Below, piece after piece: positions 23,801 through 36,153 of a stretch of DNA of 64,000 nt. This DNA comes from Lonicera japonica. Its lineage: Eukaryota > Streptophyta > Magnoliopsida > Dipsacales > Caprifoliaceae. A model generated the notes under the pieces. That model was not told the origin of the DNA. It saw only the letters and a list, made by a program, of their open reading frames with translations, and did no database searches. Location: positions 28,079,248 to 28,143,247 of the forward strand of contig CM038467.1 of NCBI GenBank assembly GCA_021464415.1. Reading direction: 5' to 3'. How positions within the stretch are numbered: the stretch's first letter is position 1; each line of letters starts with the position of its first letter. The position numbers were made by a program, and so were the translations under genes.

Positions 23801-26800
23801 ATGAAGGAACATTTAAGATCAAAGAAGCAATACATTGCAAGAGGATTCTTGTTGTTATAGATGATGTTGATGAAGGGGAACAATTGGATGCATTGCTTGG
23901 AACAAGGAAGTTTAAAGCAGGAAGTAAAATCATTATAACAACTCGGAACAAGTCGTTGCTAAAGGCTCATGAAGTTCACAAACTTCATACAGTTGAAAAA
24001 TTATATGAAGATGAATCTTTGGAGCTCTTTTGTTGGCATGCCTTTGGAAAAAAATGCCCCATTGAAGGTTACTTGACACAATCAAAAAGGGTAGTATATT
24101 ACTGTGGAGGGATTCCTCTGGCTCACAAGATTCTCGGTTCTTCTTTAGCAGGAAAGAGTGCAAAAGTGTGGGCAAGTACATTAGCGAAATTGGAAGCAAT
24201 TCTTGAAACTAAAATACTAAATGTACTAGAAATAAGCTTCGATTCCTTGCAAGACGACCATGACAAAAACTTATTCTTGCATATTGCTTGTTTCTTTGTT
24301 GGACACGAAAAAGATGAAACCATTGAAATATTAAAAGTGTGTAACTTCTTCCCATTGTGTGGAATTCAAAATCTCATTGATAGATGTCTTATTTCCATTG
24401 ACTGTGGCAAGCTAATGATGCATCAACTGATTCAAGAGATGGGAAGGCAAATAGTTGATCGAGAATCGCCAAATGAGCCCGAGAGGCGTAGTAGATTGTG
24501 GCGTCTCAAGGATTGTTTTACAGTGTTGGATAATAAAACGGTAAGAATTATTCCTGTCAATTGTATCGTTTTTTACTCTTGTGCTCTTTATTTACCTTTG
24601 ATATCTTTTCTTTGTATATTAGGGTACAAAAACAATTGAAGGTCTCGTATTTGACATGCAAATGTACAAGGATGATGCTCGTAATGTTAAAAAAGGGAAA
24701 AAAAGTCAATATGATGAATTTTGCATCACGTCTTTGTCGTCAAATCAAGGTGGTTCATTTAAAAGGTGCTATGTTAACTTCCTCTCTTCGGAACCATCAC
24801 TTGATGAAGACTTCAACTATGATGCATTTTCAGGGATGGAGAGGCTAAAACTCTTACAACTAAACTACACAAAACTGAGTGGACGTTGTGAGATGTTTCC
24901 CAAAGGTTTAAAATGGTTGTGTTGGCATGGTTTTCCTTTAAAATCTATACCATATGACTTGCCTTTGGGAAATATTGTGTCTCTTGACATGAGTTATAGC
25001 AAATTGGAACATGTTTGGACCAGAAATAAGGTATTTAAAAGTAACAAACTACATTTTTCCTTACAATACTTATATTATTTCCATTTTTGGCCGATGGTAA
25101 TTTTTCTTGGTATTAACAGGTTATATTATCTTTGAAGATCCTTAATCTTAGTCATTCTCAAAGGCTTATCGAAACACCTAACTTCAGAGGACTCCCCAAT
25201 CTTGAAAGATTAATCCTTGAAGGTTGCATATGTTTGGTTGAGGTTTCTGATACAATTGGAAACCTAGAGAGTCTTGAGTTATTGAATCTCAAAAATTGTA
25301 AAAGTCTAAGGAAGTTTCCAAACATTGGCATGCTAAAATCTCTTCAAACATTAGTAGTCGATGGTTGCTCAAATATTCATGAGTTTCCAGTGGATTCGAA
25401 GAACATGGAGTCATTAAAAGTGTTTAACGCTAATGAAGTCACCATAAACCCATTGAATAACCCACAACACATAAGTTTTTCTTTCCCATGCTTTTTAGTA
25501 AAGCTTAGTCTTCAAAACTGTAATCTATCAGATGATGATTTTCTCTTGGATTTTAGTAACCTATCAATGTTGAAATGGTTAGATCTAAGCTATAATCATT
25601 TTCTTACCCTGCCACAATGCATTGGTAGTCTTCGTAAGCTTGAAAAGCTCTACTTAAATTCATGTGGAGAACTTCATTCGATCTCTTACCTGCCGAATGT
25701 AAACTTTTTGAGTGTGTCTAGTTGTACATCATTGGAAAGTGTAGCGTATCAGTCAGCTTTAACTAGACCTATCATTTGTTGGTCAGCTTGTGAAAAAATG
25801 AGAGAGGTTCAAGGTATGTTCAAGTTAGAACCCCTGGAAAAAGTTAACGGAGAAATACTCGATAAATTTGGCTTATACGGTGTGGAATTAAGTCAAAACT
25901 TTAGATTGAGCTGTGAAATTCAAACCCACTTCGGGCCAAAGAAATATATCCCTGAGGTGCTATCTCTCTCTCATTATATATATATATATATGTGTGTGTG
26001 TGTAAACATATATAATGCGAGTGTGTTTCCCCAACTTTATAATGAATCCTTAAAATTAATTAATTAATTATGGTTCATCGTGTGGTATAGGGATTACATG
26101 AATTTGGTATATTCAGCACATTTCTCCGAATGGAAGTGATTCCAAGTTGGTGTAGTGATAGAAATGATAATAAGGGTTCATCATCATCATCATCATCAGG
26201 AACTTTTATTGTACCTTCACATCCTACTGGTCTTAAAATTCGAGGATTGAATGTTTACTCTGTGTACAAACTCTCCAAGTTTGATACATGTCCACTTCAT
26301 TCTTGTCTATTATTCACTAAGATTAATAATAAGAGCAAGGACCTAAAGTGGATATATTGTCCCGTGACTTTTGTAATTCCAGGAGCAACGGTAGAAAAAG
26401 AAGAGTTTGTATGGTTAAGCCATTGGAAGTTAGGGAATCATTTGGAAAGAGGTGATGAAATTGATGTTTCTATAATTTGTCCTGAGTTTTTAGAGGTGAA
26501 AAAGTTTGGTATAAACTTTGTTTGGGGTGAAAAAGAGGAAAAGGATGAAGAGATGAAAGCAAATCCTCATTGCAACAACACTAAAGATGTCATTGGTGGA
26601 GATTTGTCAAATCATCAATTTATGAGCCCACGAGCCTTCTTGCTCTCCCATCATTGTTGGTATCACTTTTATGAATTGAGAGAGAAGAGTTGGTTTCGAG
26701 AAATTTTTGGGGACCATGATGTAAAATGGAAAGGTATGTGTACCCTATAGTCTTTCAATTCAACTTTACTTTCATAAAGTAGTGTTGATGAGTTTTAGGA

Positions 26801-27200
26801 TTCAATTCTCATCGATACAATTAATGAAAAAAAGTATATAACATCTATGCTAACTCATTTTAAACTTATTTGTTTTCTCGTTTTCCATCTAAAGCAAATC
26901 CTTTGTGAATTTTATTTTTTTTAATAAATAATTTTAACTTTATTCTTTCTCGCACATTAAAATGAGGATATGTGAGGAAAAAAAGATTTTTACTGTTTCA
27001 TGTATATGCAATTATATTTCTTAGTTTAAAAGTATAATTTTTAATTTAACGTCGATAGTTTAAAATTTGCAATTATGTTTTCTTCCTGGTTTAATTATAG
27101 GAATAAATTAACTCTAGCACATAAATTAATTTTGTTGTCTTGTATTTTTTTAGATTTTGAAAGATGGCAGAAGAAGAAGGGATACTGGTTATTTTTTTGA
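20839..27200 (+). CDS. TNL1: TIR-NB-LRR immune receptor
   Basis: Exons, from GT/AG borders conserved with TNL2: 20839-21374, 23445-24540, 24623-25030, 25120-25956, 26091-26733, 27154-27200. They join to 1189 codons including stop, about 1188 aa, normal for the family. Residues ~19-150 form the TIR domain (VFLSFRG; probable NADase Glu in SSEWCLNEVV, ~93). NB-ARC: P-loop GMGGIGKTT (~235-243), kinase-2 ILVVIDDVD (~313-321), GSKIIITTR, GIPLA (~402), and MHQ in place of MHD (~504-506). LRRs run from ~600 to ~900; a post-LRR C-JID-like domain (VIPSWC, Ser run) ends the protein. TNLs are cytoplasmic/nuclear sensors of pathogen effectors acting through EDS1. Odd points: FRGTDTR for the usual FRGEDTR and DVRTSNV for DVDPSDV in the TIR. 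Frame intact; expression unknown. Confidence 0.9.
21375..23444 (+). other. TNL1 intron 1 (2.07 kb)
   Basis: GTAAGT donor and TTTTAG acceptor. Part aligns with TNL2 intron 1, for example near 22255-22480. About 21780-22045 is extra, begins AGAGCCCATTTGGTTATC and ends with CGCAACCAAACAAGAAG, giving weakly inverted ends like those of hAT MITEs. A (TA)n tract lies at about 23071-23092. No ORF. Confidence 0.7.
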
Positions 27201-27644
27201 AGTAATGTAAACTCTTGTAATAATTTGTTAGAACAAAGGGCTTGTTTGATTTGCATGTGTAAGTACATTTTACATAGTTTAAATAGACAGTAGAAAATAA
27301 TTTTAATCTTTTTAAAAATAGTTCAACGAAAAAATAGTTATTATTTTAATTTTCATAGAAATTGTTTGTTATGACTAAATTGCATACAAAAAAAATTATA
27401 CACCTTCAGTTAAATAAAACAATATTCAAATCACTTAATTAGGCAAAATTAAATTGAGAGCCCCATGTCACATCATGATCAATTAACCAAAGCAAACAAA
27501 AACTAACTATTCCAAATAAAAAAGAAAATCCCAAATAAACATTCACAATCAATCACAAATTAAACCTAAATCACTCCTTACGAATCCCCTAGTTAATTGA
27601 TATGAAAATGTGACTTTTATTAAATTTTCAAGCTGATAAATGCA
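27201..27644. other. TNL1 3' flank, part of the duplicated unit
   Basis: 27201-27570 aligns with 51351-51720 downstream of TNL2, for example through AATAATTTGTTAGA and TTTAAATAGACAGTAGAAAA. The similarity ends near 27570. The last 11 bases before the gypsy LTR, TGATAAATGCA, match the outer end of a gypsy LTR. Confidence 0.75.
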
Positions 27645-29323
27645 TGACGCGCCGAAAATACTTCCGTGCTAAGGTACCCAAGTGCAGGTTGTCAAGTTAT
27701 AATACTTGGTAAGTCCAAGTGTCGAACCACAAGGATAGTCAGAAAGACGATGTGGTGATTACGAGTCCAAGGTTTTGTTAAGACAATTTAATTGGTTGAT
27801 TTTAAAGTCTTGCAATAAAAATTAAAATAATGTAACAATAGATGAGAAAAGACTAAGGCATTATAGAATTCATTTGTTTTACAAACTTAAGTAAAATCAA
27901 TCTCATTCAAAGTTCTCAATTCAGTTCCTAAGTGTTGAATATTTTACCCATTTCTAACCAAAAGGGTGTGGAGCAAAGGCAGCCCAATCCCATATAAATG
28001 CCATATAAAGAAAGGGTGTAAGAAAATATCAACACAAGTGTATCTCCCATTTTTATCTTGTGACAAAGGGTGTGAAGCAAGTGCAACCCATTCCCATATA
28101 ATATCAACCAAGATTCAAACTTAAAATACACAAAAAGAAAAGGCATAAATTTAAACTAGGCATTTAAGAACTCATTGTTAGTTTCCCCTAGGCAAATGAC
28201 TTGATTATGAAAATGGCCAACTACAAGGAGTTTAGCTCGATAAATCATAACATTTCATTTGTCTAAGATTGGGAGGTCTAGGTGGAGGCCAAACCGTCCT
28301 ATATAGACTTATTTGATAAATACAAATTGAATCCTTAAAATGATTAATGAAGTTGTTTATGTCATAAATTTAAAAGATCCTATTTGGCAACACTTTAACT
28401 AAGAAGATGATGAGTCTTAAAATCAAATAAAGTGTTGAAAGCACTCAACATATCATTAAAGTATTTAAAGATTAAAATCTCAAATTTATGGTGTTTCCAT
28501 GAATATTCAAAGACTAATCATGCTTGGCAATGAAAAGTATCTCATTCAAAGAAAAAATGGACATAGGCTAATAAGAAATACACAAGTGTATCATTTCCTC
28601 ATTAATGCTTGAGATCTATGTATACAAAGCATACAAAGTCAAATCATCGTAGGAAAATTATCTTACTAGCTTATGAATGGTTGAAAAAATGAAGAAGTTG
28701 AAGGATTCAAAAAGTATTTAACAATACTAACAATGGAATGAGAATTGAACTTACATAATTAATGCATTGCAAATTTCATCTTTTAGCCTTAGCAAAGAAA
28801 TTTACTCCATAATAAATGTAGAGACAAGAATTATAAATGTGAACCACATTTCTCTCTCTAGAAAAAAGTATTACAAGCTCTCTATAAATTGAGAAATGAG
28901 AAATAAAAAAAAAAGATTCCTCTCTAAAGCAACAATGAAGACTATAAATAGGAGAGTTGTGTTGGATGTTAAAAAATAAACAATGCTTATTTTATTTTTG
29001 GTGGATAAATCCACCATCTTGGATACTCTTTAATCACATGGAGAATTCCACTTTCTTTCTTTAATCACATGGACATGGAGACTTGCACTTTCTTTGATTC
29101 CTTTTGTCCCGTGAAAAATTCCACGATTGTATTAAATACAATATTTCTTGAAATCTAAAGACACCAAAATAAACACAAAAATGTGCCTTTCCAAGCATTG
29201 TTAAATACAAAAGTTCTACGAGACTAATCGGGAAATAAGTTGGCAAATCGAGTAGTTTTAGAGAAATAAACGCGTCAAACAACTCCGAAAATGAGCGTAT
29301 GAATGACTATATTAAACGTTTAT
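27645..29323 (-). repeat. Gypsy 3' LTR
   Basis: Plus-strand start TGACGCGCCGAAAATACTTC and end AAACGTTTATC; aligns along its whole length with 36154-37832. The outermost base of the inner end differs (ATCG where the other has ATCA). Confidence 0.92.
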
Positions 29324-29340
29324 CGACTCCCCCCGACTTA
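29324..29340 (-). other. Gypsy polypurine tract
   Basis: The minus strand reads AAGTCGGGGGGAGTC beside the 3' LTR, the expected primer for plus-strand DNA synthesis. Confidence 0.85.
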
Positions 29341-30828
29341 TCTCTTGCTAGTCCCTTAGAAAAATAAATAAAAACAAAATAATATTATCCGAAAATGCAT
29401 TGATAAAATGCACTAAGCCATTTTTAAAACTTCCAAGTTCCCTTAGAAGACGAGGTTTGTCTCGTGAAGGTTTACAGTGATGATACATACAAACATCAAA
29501 AGTTTGATCATGGTGAATGACGAGAATGATGATTTCAAAAAGTTTAATTTGTAATGCTTATGACATTACTATCACTATTTCTAGACTTGTGGGTTTTGAA
29601 TGACTATCTAAATTGCTTATCTCCTTTAGAAACTTAATCCATACTTCCTTTTAATCACATGCTAAGTCTTATATTAGAAAAACTCTCATTTAAACACAAA
29701 GAGTATTGATCATTAGAGATGGAAGAGGAATTTCCTTCAAAAACGAAAGTTTTAAATTTTGTCCATTTCTAAGCACTTTTCTTATATTTTCTTGGAATTT
29801 TTGCCAAATTAGTTCAATGCAGTTTTCATCTCTATGGGGGGCAGCAGCCTCACTATATAAAATTTGACACTTTATGCTTATTTATTAAGCTTGAAGGAAG
29901 CTATTCACCCTTTCCCATATGGTAACCTTTACCTATCCATAATATTAGACAAAGAGACTTACGATTTAGTCAAGTGAAGCTTTAAGTCAATATTAGGATT
30001 AAAAGTCATCCAAGTTTTTCAAAGTGCCATGCATTTGTCCTCTCTATTGGAGGATATTTTCAAAAAAACTTTCATTATTTTTGGACAAGAATTCTCTCTT
30101 CACAAAATAAATATTACTCTAAGTCTTATGAAATTTCTCTACTTGAAGCATTTACACATTTTAAGGGACGTTTCTAGGATCATGAATCTAATTGAAGCAA
30201 AGCAAGGTAGATTATCACTCAAAATTCCATCTAGATCAAGGAATTCATGCCAATAGCTAATGAACCAATCATCATCAATTTTTTTTTTATCATTCATCAT
30301 TTTTCAAACTTTCAAATTATTATTTTTTAAAGCTCTAAACACATGAAAAATTCAAAAATTGAAAAGCCATTAAAGTTTAAGTACATTACCCCCCAACTTG
30401 AAGAACACGTTGTCCTCAATGTGAAGAGAACGAGAAAACGACAGTCTTCCATTTGGCTTTTCGATTTTCATGAGGCAAAAGAGAGTTATTTTCAAAGTAA
30501 AATTACTATATGTACACACTAACAAAAAAGACGGGTTGATAAATCATAACATGCATGCATTACAACCACATTTCAATCGTAATGTCATGTTTATCAAACC
30601 GAACCCAAAAAAAAGGAAAGAAATTAAAGCATTTTTTTTTGTTTTTTTTAAACAAGAATTATTTACAAACATCACATATGCTTGTTAGGTATAGGTCGGA
30701 TCTTCGAGAGTGGTGGACTCCTCTCGAGGTGGGAATTCCAAAAACGGCTTAAGGCGTTGTCCGTTTACTTTGAACACAAAGCCTGTTTTGGGATCCTCAA
30801 CATTCACGGCCCCAAAAGGGAATACATG
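29341..30828 (-). other. Gypsy 3' untranslated region
   Basis: About 1.5 kb between integrase and polypurine tract, a place where Athila elements can carry an env-like ORF. Here I see no open frame with membrane segments. Part matches 8150-8900. Confidence 0.7.
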
Positions 30829-31779
30829 TCAAACAATGTATGGGCCGGTCCAACGTGATTTCTGCTTTCCCGGAAAGAGATGTAAACGCATGTCATAAAC
30901 TAGAACTTTGTGCCCGAGTTTAAATTCTTTTCTTAAAATAGATTTATCATGAAAAAATTTTGCACGTTTTTTGCTTATCTTAGCATTTTGGTATGCATCC
31001 CTCCTTAATTCCTCCAACTCCTCAAGTTGTAACTTTCGATTGCTTCCGACATTTTCAATATCAAAATTCATCATTTTAATTGCTAAAATTATTTTAAAAG
31101 CTGTACGATAAGCCCAAAGTGCATCGTTAAGACGCAACGACCAATCCTTGCGATTTGGATTTACCGTCTTTTCAAGAATTTGCTTTATCTCCCTATTGGC
31201 AAGTTCGGCTTGGCCATTGGTTTGCGGATGATAAGCGAGTGATACTTTATGATTTACCCCATATTTTTGCATTAAAGATTCAAAAGGTTTGTTGCAAAAA
31301 TGAGTACCACCATCGCTTATAATCGCTTTGGGAGTGCCAAACCTTGCAAAAATGTTTTCTTTTAAAAATCGGATCATTACTTTGTGATCATTTTTCTTGT
31401 AAGCTTGGGCCTTTACCCACTTAGAAACATAATCAACCGCTACTAAAATATAAAGGTTACCGAAAGAGAATGGGAATGGTCCCATGAAATTGATTCCCCA
31501 ACAATCGAACACTTTAATCACCAAGATTGGATTAAGCGGCATCATGTTTTTTCTTGTAATCCCTTCTAACATTTGACATCTCGGGCAAGCTTTGCAATGT
31601 TGGTAGGCATCTTTGAACACTGTTGGCCAATAAAGGTCACTTTGCAAGATCTTGGCGACCGTCTTTTTAGCCAAGAAATGTCCACCACAAGCTTCATTAT
31701 GGCAAAAGCTTATAACTCCTTCGAATTCATCATTGGAAATACATCGTCGAATGATTTGATCCGCCCCATACTTGAACAA
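30829..31779 (-). pseudogene. Gypsy integrase
   Basis: Open 316-codon frame. An HHCC zinc-binding part ([10 protein letters not shown]... CKACPRCQ) is followed by the catalytic core. The first Asp of the D,D35E triad, normally in GIDFMGPF, reads GINFMGPF here. The second (ISDGGTHF) and the Glu region ([15 protein letters not shown]) are present. The C-terminal part ends with WTGPYIV. With Asp changed to Asn, strand transfer should be lost. Its start merges with an upstream part of the polyprotein. Confidence 0.88.
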
Positions 31780-31827
31780 GAACGGGTCATCCCAATAAAA
31801 ACGGTTAACCTCGGAAAAGAATTTCCT

Positions 31828-32193
31828 TCAGCCTTGGGCATTCCAATGGCTTGGCATCTTTTCGGTGACAAGATAGTTCACGATATCGGCATACCATGGT
31901 GAAGAAGAGATTGTGAATAGTTGCTCATCCAGAAAAGAGTCTTTAATAGCACTCTCTTTAATGTGGTCGGTGAATGAAAGGCGAGATAAATGATCCGCTA
32001 CCACATTTTCGACACCCTTCTTATCCTTTATGAAAAGATTGAATTCTTGTAGGAGAAGAATCCATCTTAGAAGCCTTGGCTTTGCATCTTTCTTTGTGAA
32101 AAGATACTTGAGAGCCGCATGATCGGTAAAAATGACAATAGGTGACCCAATGAGGTAGGACCGAAATTTGTCGAGGGCAAAGACAATAGCCAA
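31828..32193 (-). pseudogene. Gypsy RNase H
   Basis: A 121-codon piece holding the RNase H fold core ([33 protein letters not shown]). It is in a different frame from the RT just upstream: the RT frame runs past 32190 with EKELSWLL where AIVFALDKF should follow, so one base was lost or gained near 32190. Confidence 0.85.
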
Positions 32194-33110
32194 GAGAGTT
32201 CTTTCTCGGTGGTGGTGTAGTTCATTTGAGCCTCATTGAGAGTTTGGCTCGCATAGTAAATGACCCCGGGCTTTTTGTCCTTTTTTTGGTCGAGGGCCGC
32301 CCCCATTGCATAATTGCTTACATCGCACATGAGTTCGAATGGCAAACTCCAATCGGGGGTTTGCATAATGGGTGCGATAGTGAGCATGTGCTTGAGTTTT
32401 ACAAAGGCTTCTTCACATTCCTTGGTCCATTCAAATAGGGCATCTTTCAAGAACAACTTGCACATGGGTTTAGCAATGGTGCTAAAATTTTGAATGAAAC
32501 TTCGGTAGAATCCAGCATGCCCCAAGAATGAGTAAACATCCTTGATTGACTTGGGGGTGGAGAGCTTTAAGATAAGCTCGATCTTCACCTTGTCTACTTC
32601 AATGCCTTTCCCCGATACAACATGGCCAAATACAATGCCCTTTGTCACCATGAAGTGGCATTTCTCCCAATTGAGGACGAGTTGCTTCTCGATACACCTT
32701 GCTAACACATGTTCAACATTAAGCAAACAATTATCGAACGACTTACCGTAAACGATAAAATAGTCCATAAAAACTTCTAAAGTTTTCTTTACCATATCAC
32801 TAAAAATGCTCAACATACATCTTTGAAAAATGACCGGTGCATTGCACAAACCAAAAATCATTTTTCGATAAGCAAAAGTACCAAATGGACATGTGAAGGT
32901 TGTTTTTTCTTGGTCCTCAAGATCAATTTCGATTTGGTTATACCCGAAAAATCCGTCTAAAAAAGAATATAACTCATGACCCGCCACTCTTTCAAGTGTT
33001 TGATCTAAGAATGGAAGAGAAAAATGGTCCTTTCTAGTGACTTCATTTAACTTACGGTAGTCTATGCACATTCGCCACCCGGTGGTGACTCTTTTGGTGT
33101 ATCAACTCAT
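32067..33110 (-). pseudogene. Gypsy reverse transcriptase
   Basis: Open from 33071 (MCIDYRKLNEVTRKDHF) through CPFGTFAYRKMIFGLCNAP. The catalytic box, normally FMDDFSV, reads FMDYFIV at about 32750-32770, so the second catalytic Asp is Tyr and polymerase activity should be gone. The segment upstream (33072-33110) continues as KRVTTGW in another frame. Together with the frame break at the RNase H, this cannot give a working polyprotein. Confidence 0.88.
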
Positions 33111-33534
33111 TATTTTCATTCTTTACTACCGTACGCCCTGATTTTTAAGGCACAACTTGAGTCGGACTTACTCATTTGCTATCCGAAATTGGATAGATGA
33201 TCTTGGCATCAAGCAATTTTAACACCTCTGTTCTTACTATTTCTTGCATGTGAGGATTTAATCGGCGTTGAAATTATCTTTATGGCTTTGCACCTTCCTC
33301 CAAGTGAATTTTGTGTGTGCAAATCAATGGACTAATTCCTTGGAGATCGGCCAACTTTCACCCAAAAGCTTTTCGATATTTACTTAGTATACTTACCAAC
33401 CGTTCTTCTTGATCATTTGAGAGTTTGGAAGAAATTACCACGGGATAAGTTTCAAAAGCAACTAGGAAAGCGTACTTTAAATTGCTAAGAAGAGGCTTGA
33501 GCTCCATCTTTCCTTCAAGTTTTGGTGGTTCCAC
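33111..33534 (-). pseudogene. Gypsy RT upstream region, decayed
   Basis: Linker between protease and RT with several frame breaks. PHMQEIVRT-like and KYLAKFPQ-like traces of the usual plant gypsy pre-RT segment are scattered over all three frames. Confidence 0.55.
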
Positions 33535-34323
33535 TTATGCAATTTCTTCATTCTTCAAGAGTTCTTCCTTGTTCCTATCATCCAAAGAAAACACATGCAC
33601 ACATTCCTCGGGATCATTGGGATTGGTTAGCAAATCTTCCAATGATTTCGATTCATAAGTGAAAGAAAAATGGTCTTGTACTAATGACTCTATCATGTTT
33701 ACATGTTCAATTTCATCATCAAAATAATCTTGTTTATTACTTACTAAAAACACGTTGAGCTCAAGAGTCATATTTCCAAAGGCCAATTTTACAATCCCAT
33801 TCTTGCAATTAATGATAGCATTTGATGTTGCAAGAAAGAGTCTTCCCAAAATTATGGGAATCTCATTTCCAGGATTGGATACCGGTTGCATGTCAAGAAT
33901 TATGAAATCCACAGGAAAATAGAATTTATCAATTTGAATTAGCAAATCCTCTACAATTCCCCTTGGAATCTTGACCGATCGATCCGCCAATTGGATCGTG
34001 ACTTTCATGGGTTTTAACTCTCCTAAACCCAATTGTTGGTAGACCGAAAATGGCAAAACATTAACACTCGCCCTCAAATCAAGCAAAGCATTTTTTATTC
34101 TAAAGTTGCCAATCAAACAAGAAATGGTGGGGCAACCGGGATCTTTGAATTTTGGGATTCGAGTGCCTTGCATTATTGAACTCACGTTTTCCGCCATAAA
34201 TGCCTTCTTTTTAACATTCAATCGCCTCTTAGTGGTGCACAAATCTTTCAAAAATTTTGCATAAAAAGGAATTTGTTTCACCGCATTAAGCAATGGAATG
34301 TTAATTTTCACTTGTTTGAACAC
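33535..34323 (-). pseudogene. Gypsy aspartic protease region
   Basis: Open 262-codon frame, close homologue of 5371-6246. The active-site motif reads D-L-R-A (NALLDLRASVNVLP) where the sister copy has D-L-G-A. This Gly is nearly invariant in retropepsins, so the enzyme is likely inactive. Confidence 0.85.
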
Positions 34324-34416
34324 ATCAAGAACTTCGGCATTTCGGGTCTCCTTGAAAGGTTGAGATAACCTCTCCAGAAAAGGGATTTTGACACTATTCT
34401 TGATTTTCTCTAAATC

Positions 34417-35991
34417 CTATTTTCTAACTTTCTCTTCTTCCCTCATTCTCTCTTCTAAGGTGATCTCCTCAACTTGACTTGACTCGGCTATGTCCACCGG
34501 CTTTTTGGCCTTAGGAACTATAGTTTTGTCAATCTCTTTCCCACTCCTAAGGATGGTGATAGATTTTAATTCTTCAACATTTCCACTCGATTCACCCTCA
34601 TTGATCACCAAAGCTTGGCCTTGGGGATTGGCTAAGGGTTGGGATGGAAATTTTTCTTTTTCTTGGGTGGACAACGCGGTTGTGAGTTTGGACATTTGGA
34701 TTTTTAAATCACTAACCTCTCTATTGGTCTTATCTATAAATTTCAGCAAAAGAGACTCCAAATTTGAATTTGGGTTTGGGTTGGTTTGACCAAAAGAGTT
34801 GTTTTGGGGTAGAGGTGGTCTTGGTTGGTAGGAGTTCGAGTTTACATTCGAATTTTGATAAGCATTTTGATTTCCCCTTAACTAAAATTAGGATGGTTCC
34901 TCCACCCTTCATTGTACCTTTGAGAAAATGGGTCATTGTTTGGCCTAGAGTATGAGTTCATAGCATTGATTTGTGAGGGACTTTGAAGGATCTCTTTGAA
35001 GGCCGAAATTGTGTGACACTCCTCCGTGGAATGTCCCACCTTCTCACAAATGACACAAACGGTGCTAGTACCTACACTACTTTCCCTCATTTTACTAAAC
35101 TCCATGGCTTCGACTTTCTTTGACAATTGAAGAAATTTTAACTCAATGTCATCACCTTTAGACGATTGGTACAAACCCCTCTCTCGGAAACTTTACCCTT
35201 AACCTCATCCGTGTAGGTGTTCCAATTTTAGGCACTCTCGGCTATTTCATCAAAGTACAACAAAGCTTCCTCCGAACTTTTGCTCAAAAAATTTCCATTA
35301 CACATCATTTCCACAAACGTGCCATGGCGGGAGTGAGTGATTCGTAAAAATAGCTAACAATACTCCATGTCTCATGTCCATGATGGGGGCAAGAATTCAA
35401 AAGCTCTTTATATCTTTCCCAACATTTGTAAAAACTTTCATTTTCTTTAGGAGAAAAATTTGAAATTTGCCTTCTCAAAGCATTGGTTCGATGAACGGGA
35501 AATAATTTCTTTAAAAAATCGGTTTGCAATTCTTGCCATGTTCGAATGGAATTGGGACGTAGAGAATTTAGCCATATTTTTCCTTTATCTTTTAAAGAGA
35601 ATGGAAAAAGTTTTAACCTCATTACTTCCTCATTTGTGTTAGCTTCTCTAAAAGTATAGCAAACTTTCTCAAAATCTTTTAAATGCATGTAAGGATTTTC
35701 GGAATCCATACCATGAAATGACGGTATATATTATAACATGCCCAATTTGAGAGTAAATGTTCCGGCTTGACCCGTGGGAATGACAATGCAAGAGTTTGAA
35801 GTGCCTCGAGGAGGTTGAAGGTAATCTCGCATGGTGCGGACCGGACGATTGTGATCATTGTTTTCTCCAGTATTTGACTCATTGTCCTCGTTATCCATTT
35901 CAGAAGGAGTAGGTGAAGGAGTATGATGCCTTAGTAGTGGTTGGCCTCTTGGTGGACTTATGCGAAGATCAATGTACAAATTTCCGGGCAT
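34417..35991 (-). pseudogene. Gypsy Gag
   Basis: ATG at 35991 (MPGNLYIDLR), then TMRDYLQPPRGTSNSC, then a frame break. 35709-35305 is a retrotransposon-gag capsid block (KIWLNSLRPNSIRTWQEL). A CCHC knuckle CVICEKVGHSTEEC lies within 35174-34878, and a linker at 34761-34417. Frame breaks occur at about 35720, 35240 and 34870. The domain order is complete but the ORF is not. Confidence 0.85.
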
Positions 35992-36132
35992 AAGCCCGAA
36001 AGGGTGATCTCGAATAAAATATCCACCTATAAAAAAAGGAAAATAATAAGTTGAAAAAATAATTTACAAAGGGATAAAATACTTACAAAGCGAATTTTTA
36101 CACAAAACCCGTAATCCGACTTTCGCAGTATC

Positions 36133-36151
36133 CTGGCAACGGCGCCAAAAA
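36133..36151 (-). other. Gypsy primer binding site, tRNA-Asp type
   Basis: The minus strand reads TTTTTGGCGCCGTTGCCAG directly before the 5' LTR edge at 36154. Confidence 0.88.
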
Positions 36152-36153
36152 CT

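Noticed and set aside
26662..26750. Stop codon at 26748-26750 as the end of TNL1
   Set aside because: Both TNL copies keep a GTATGT donor just upstream and a downstream exon giving a similar DFER tail, so the spliced end is preferred.
29824..30256. Env-like ORF of the Athila element
   Set aside because: Only short ORFs, none with a signal peptide and transmembrane segment; the region also matches non-coding DNA at 8150-8900.
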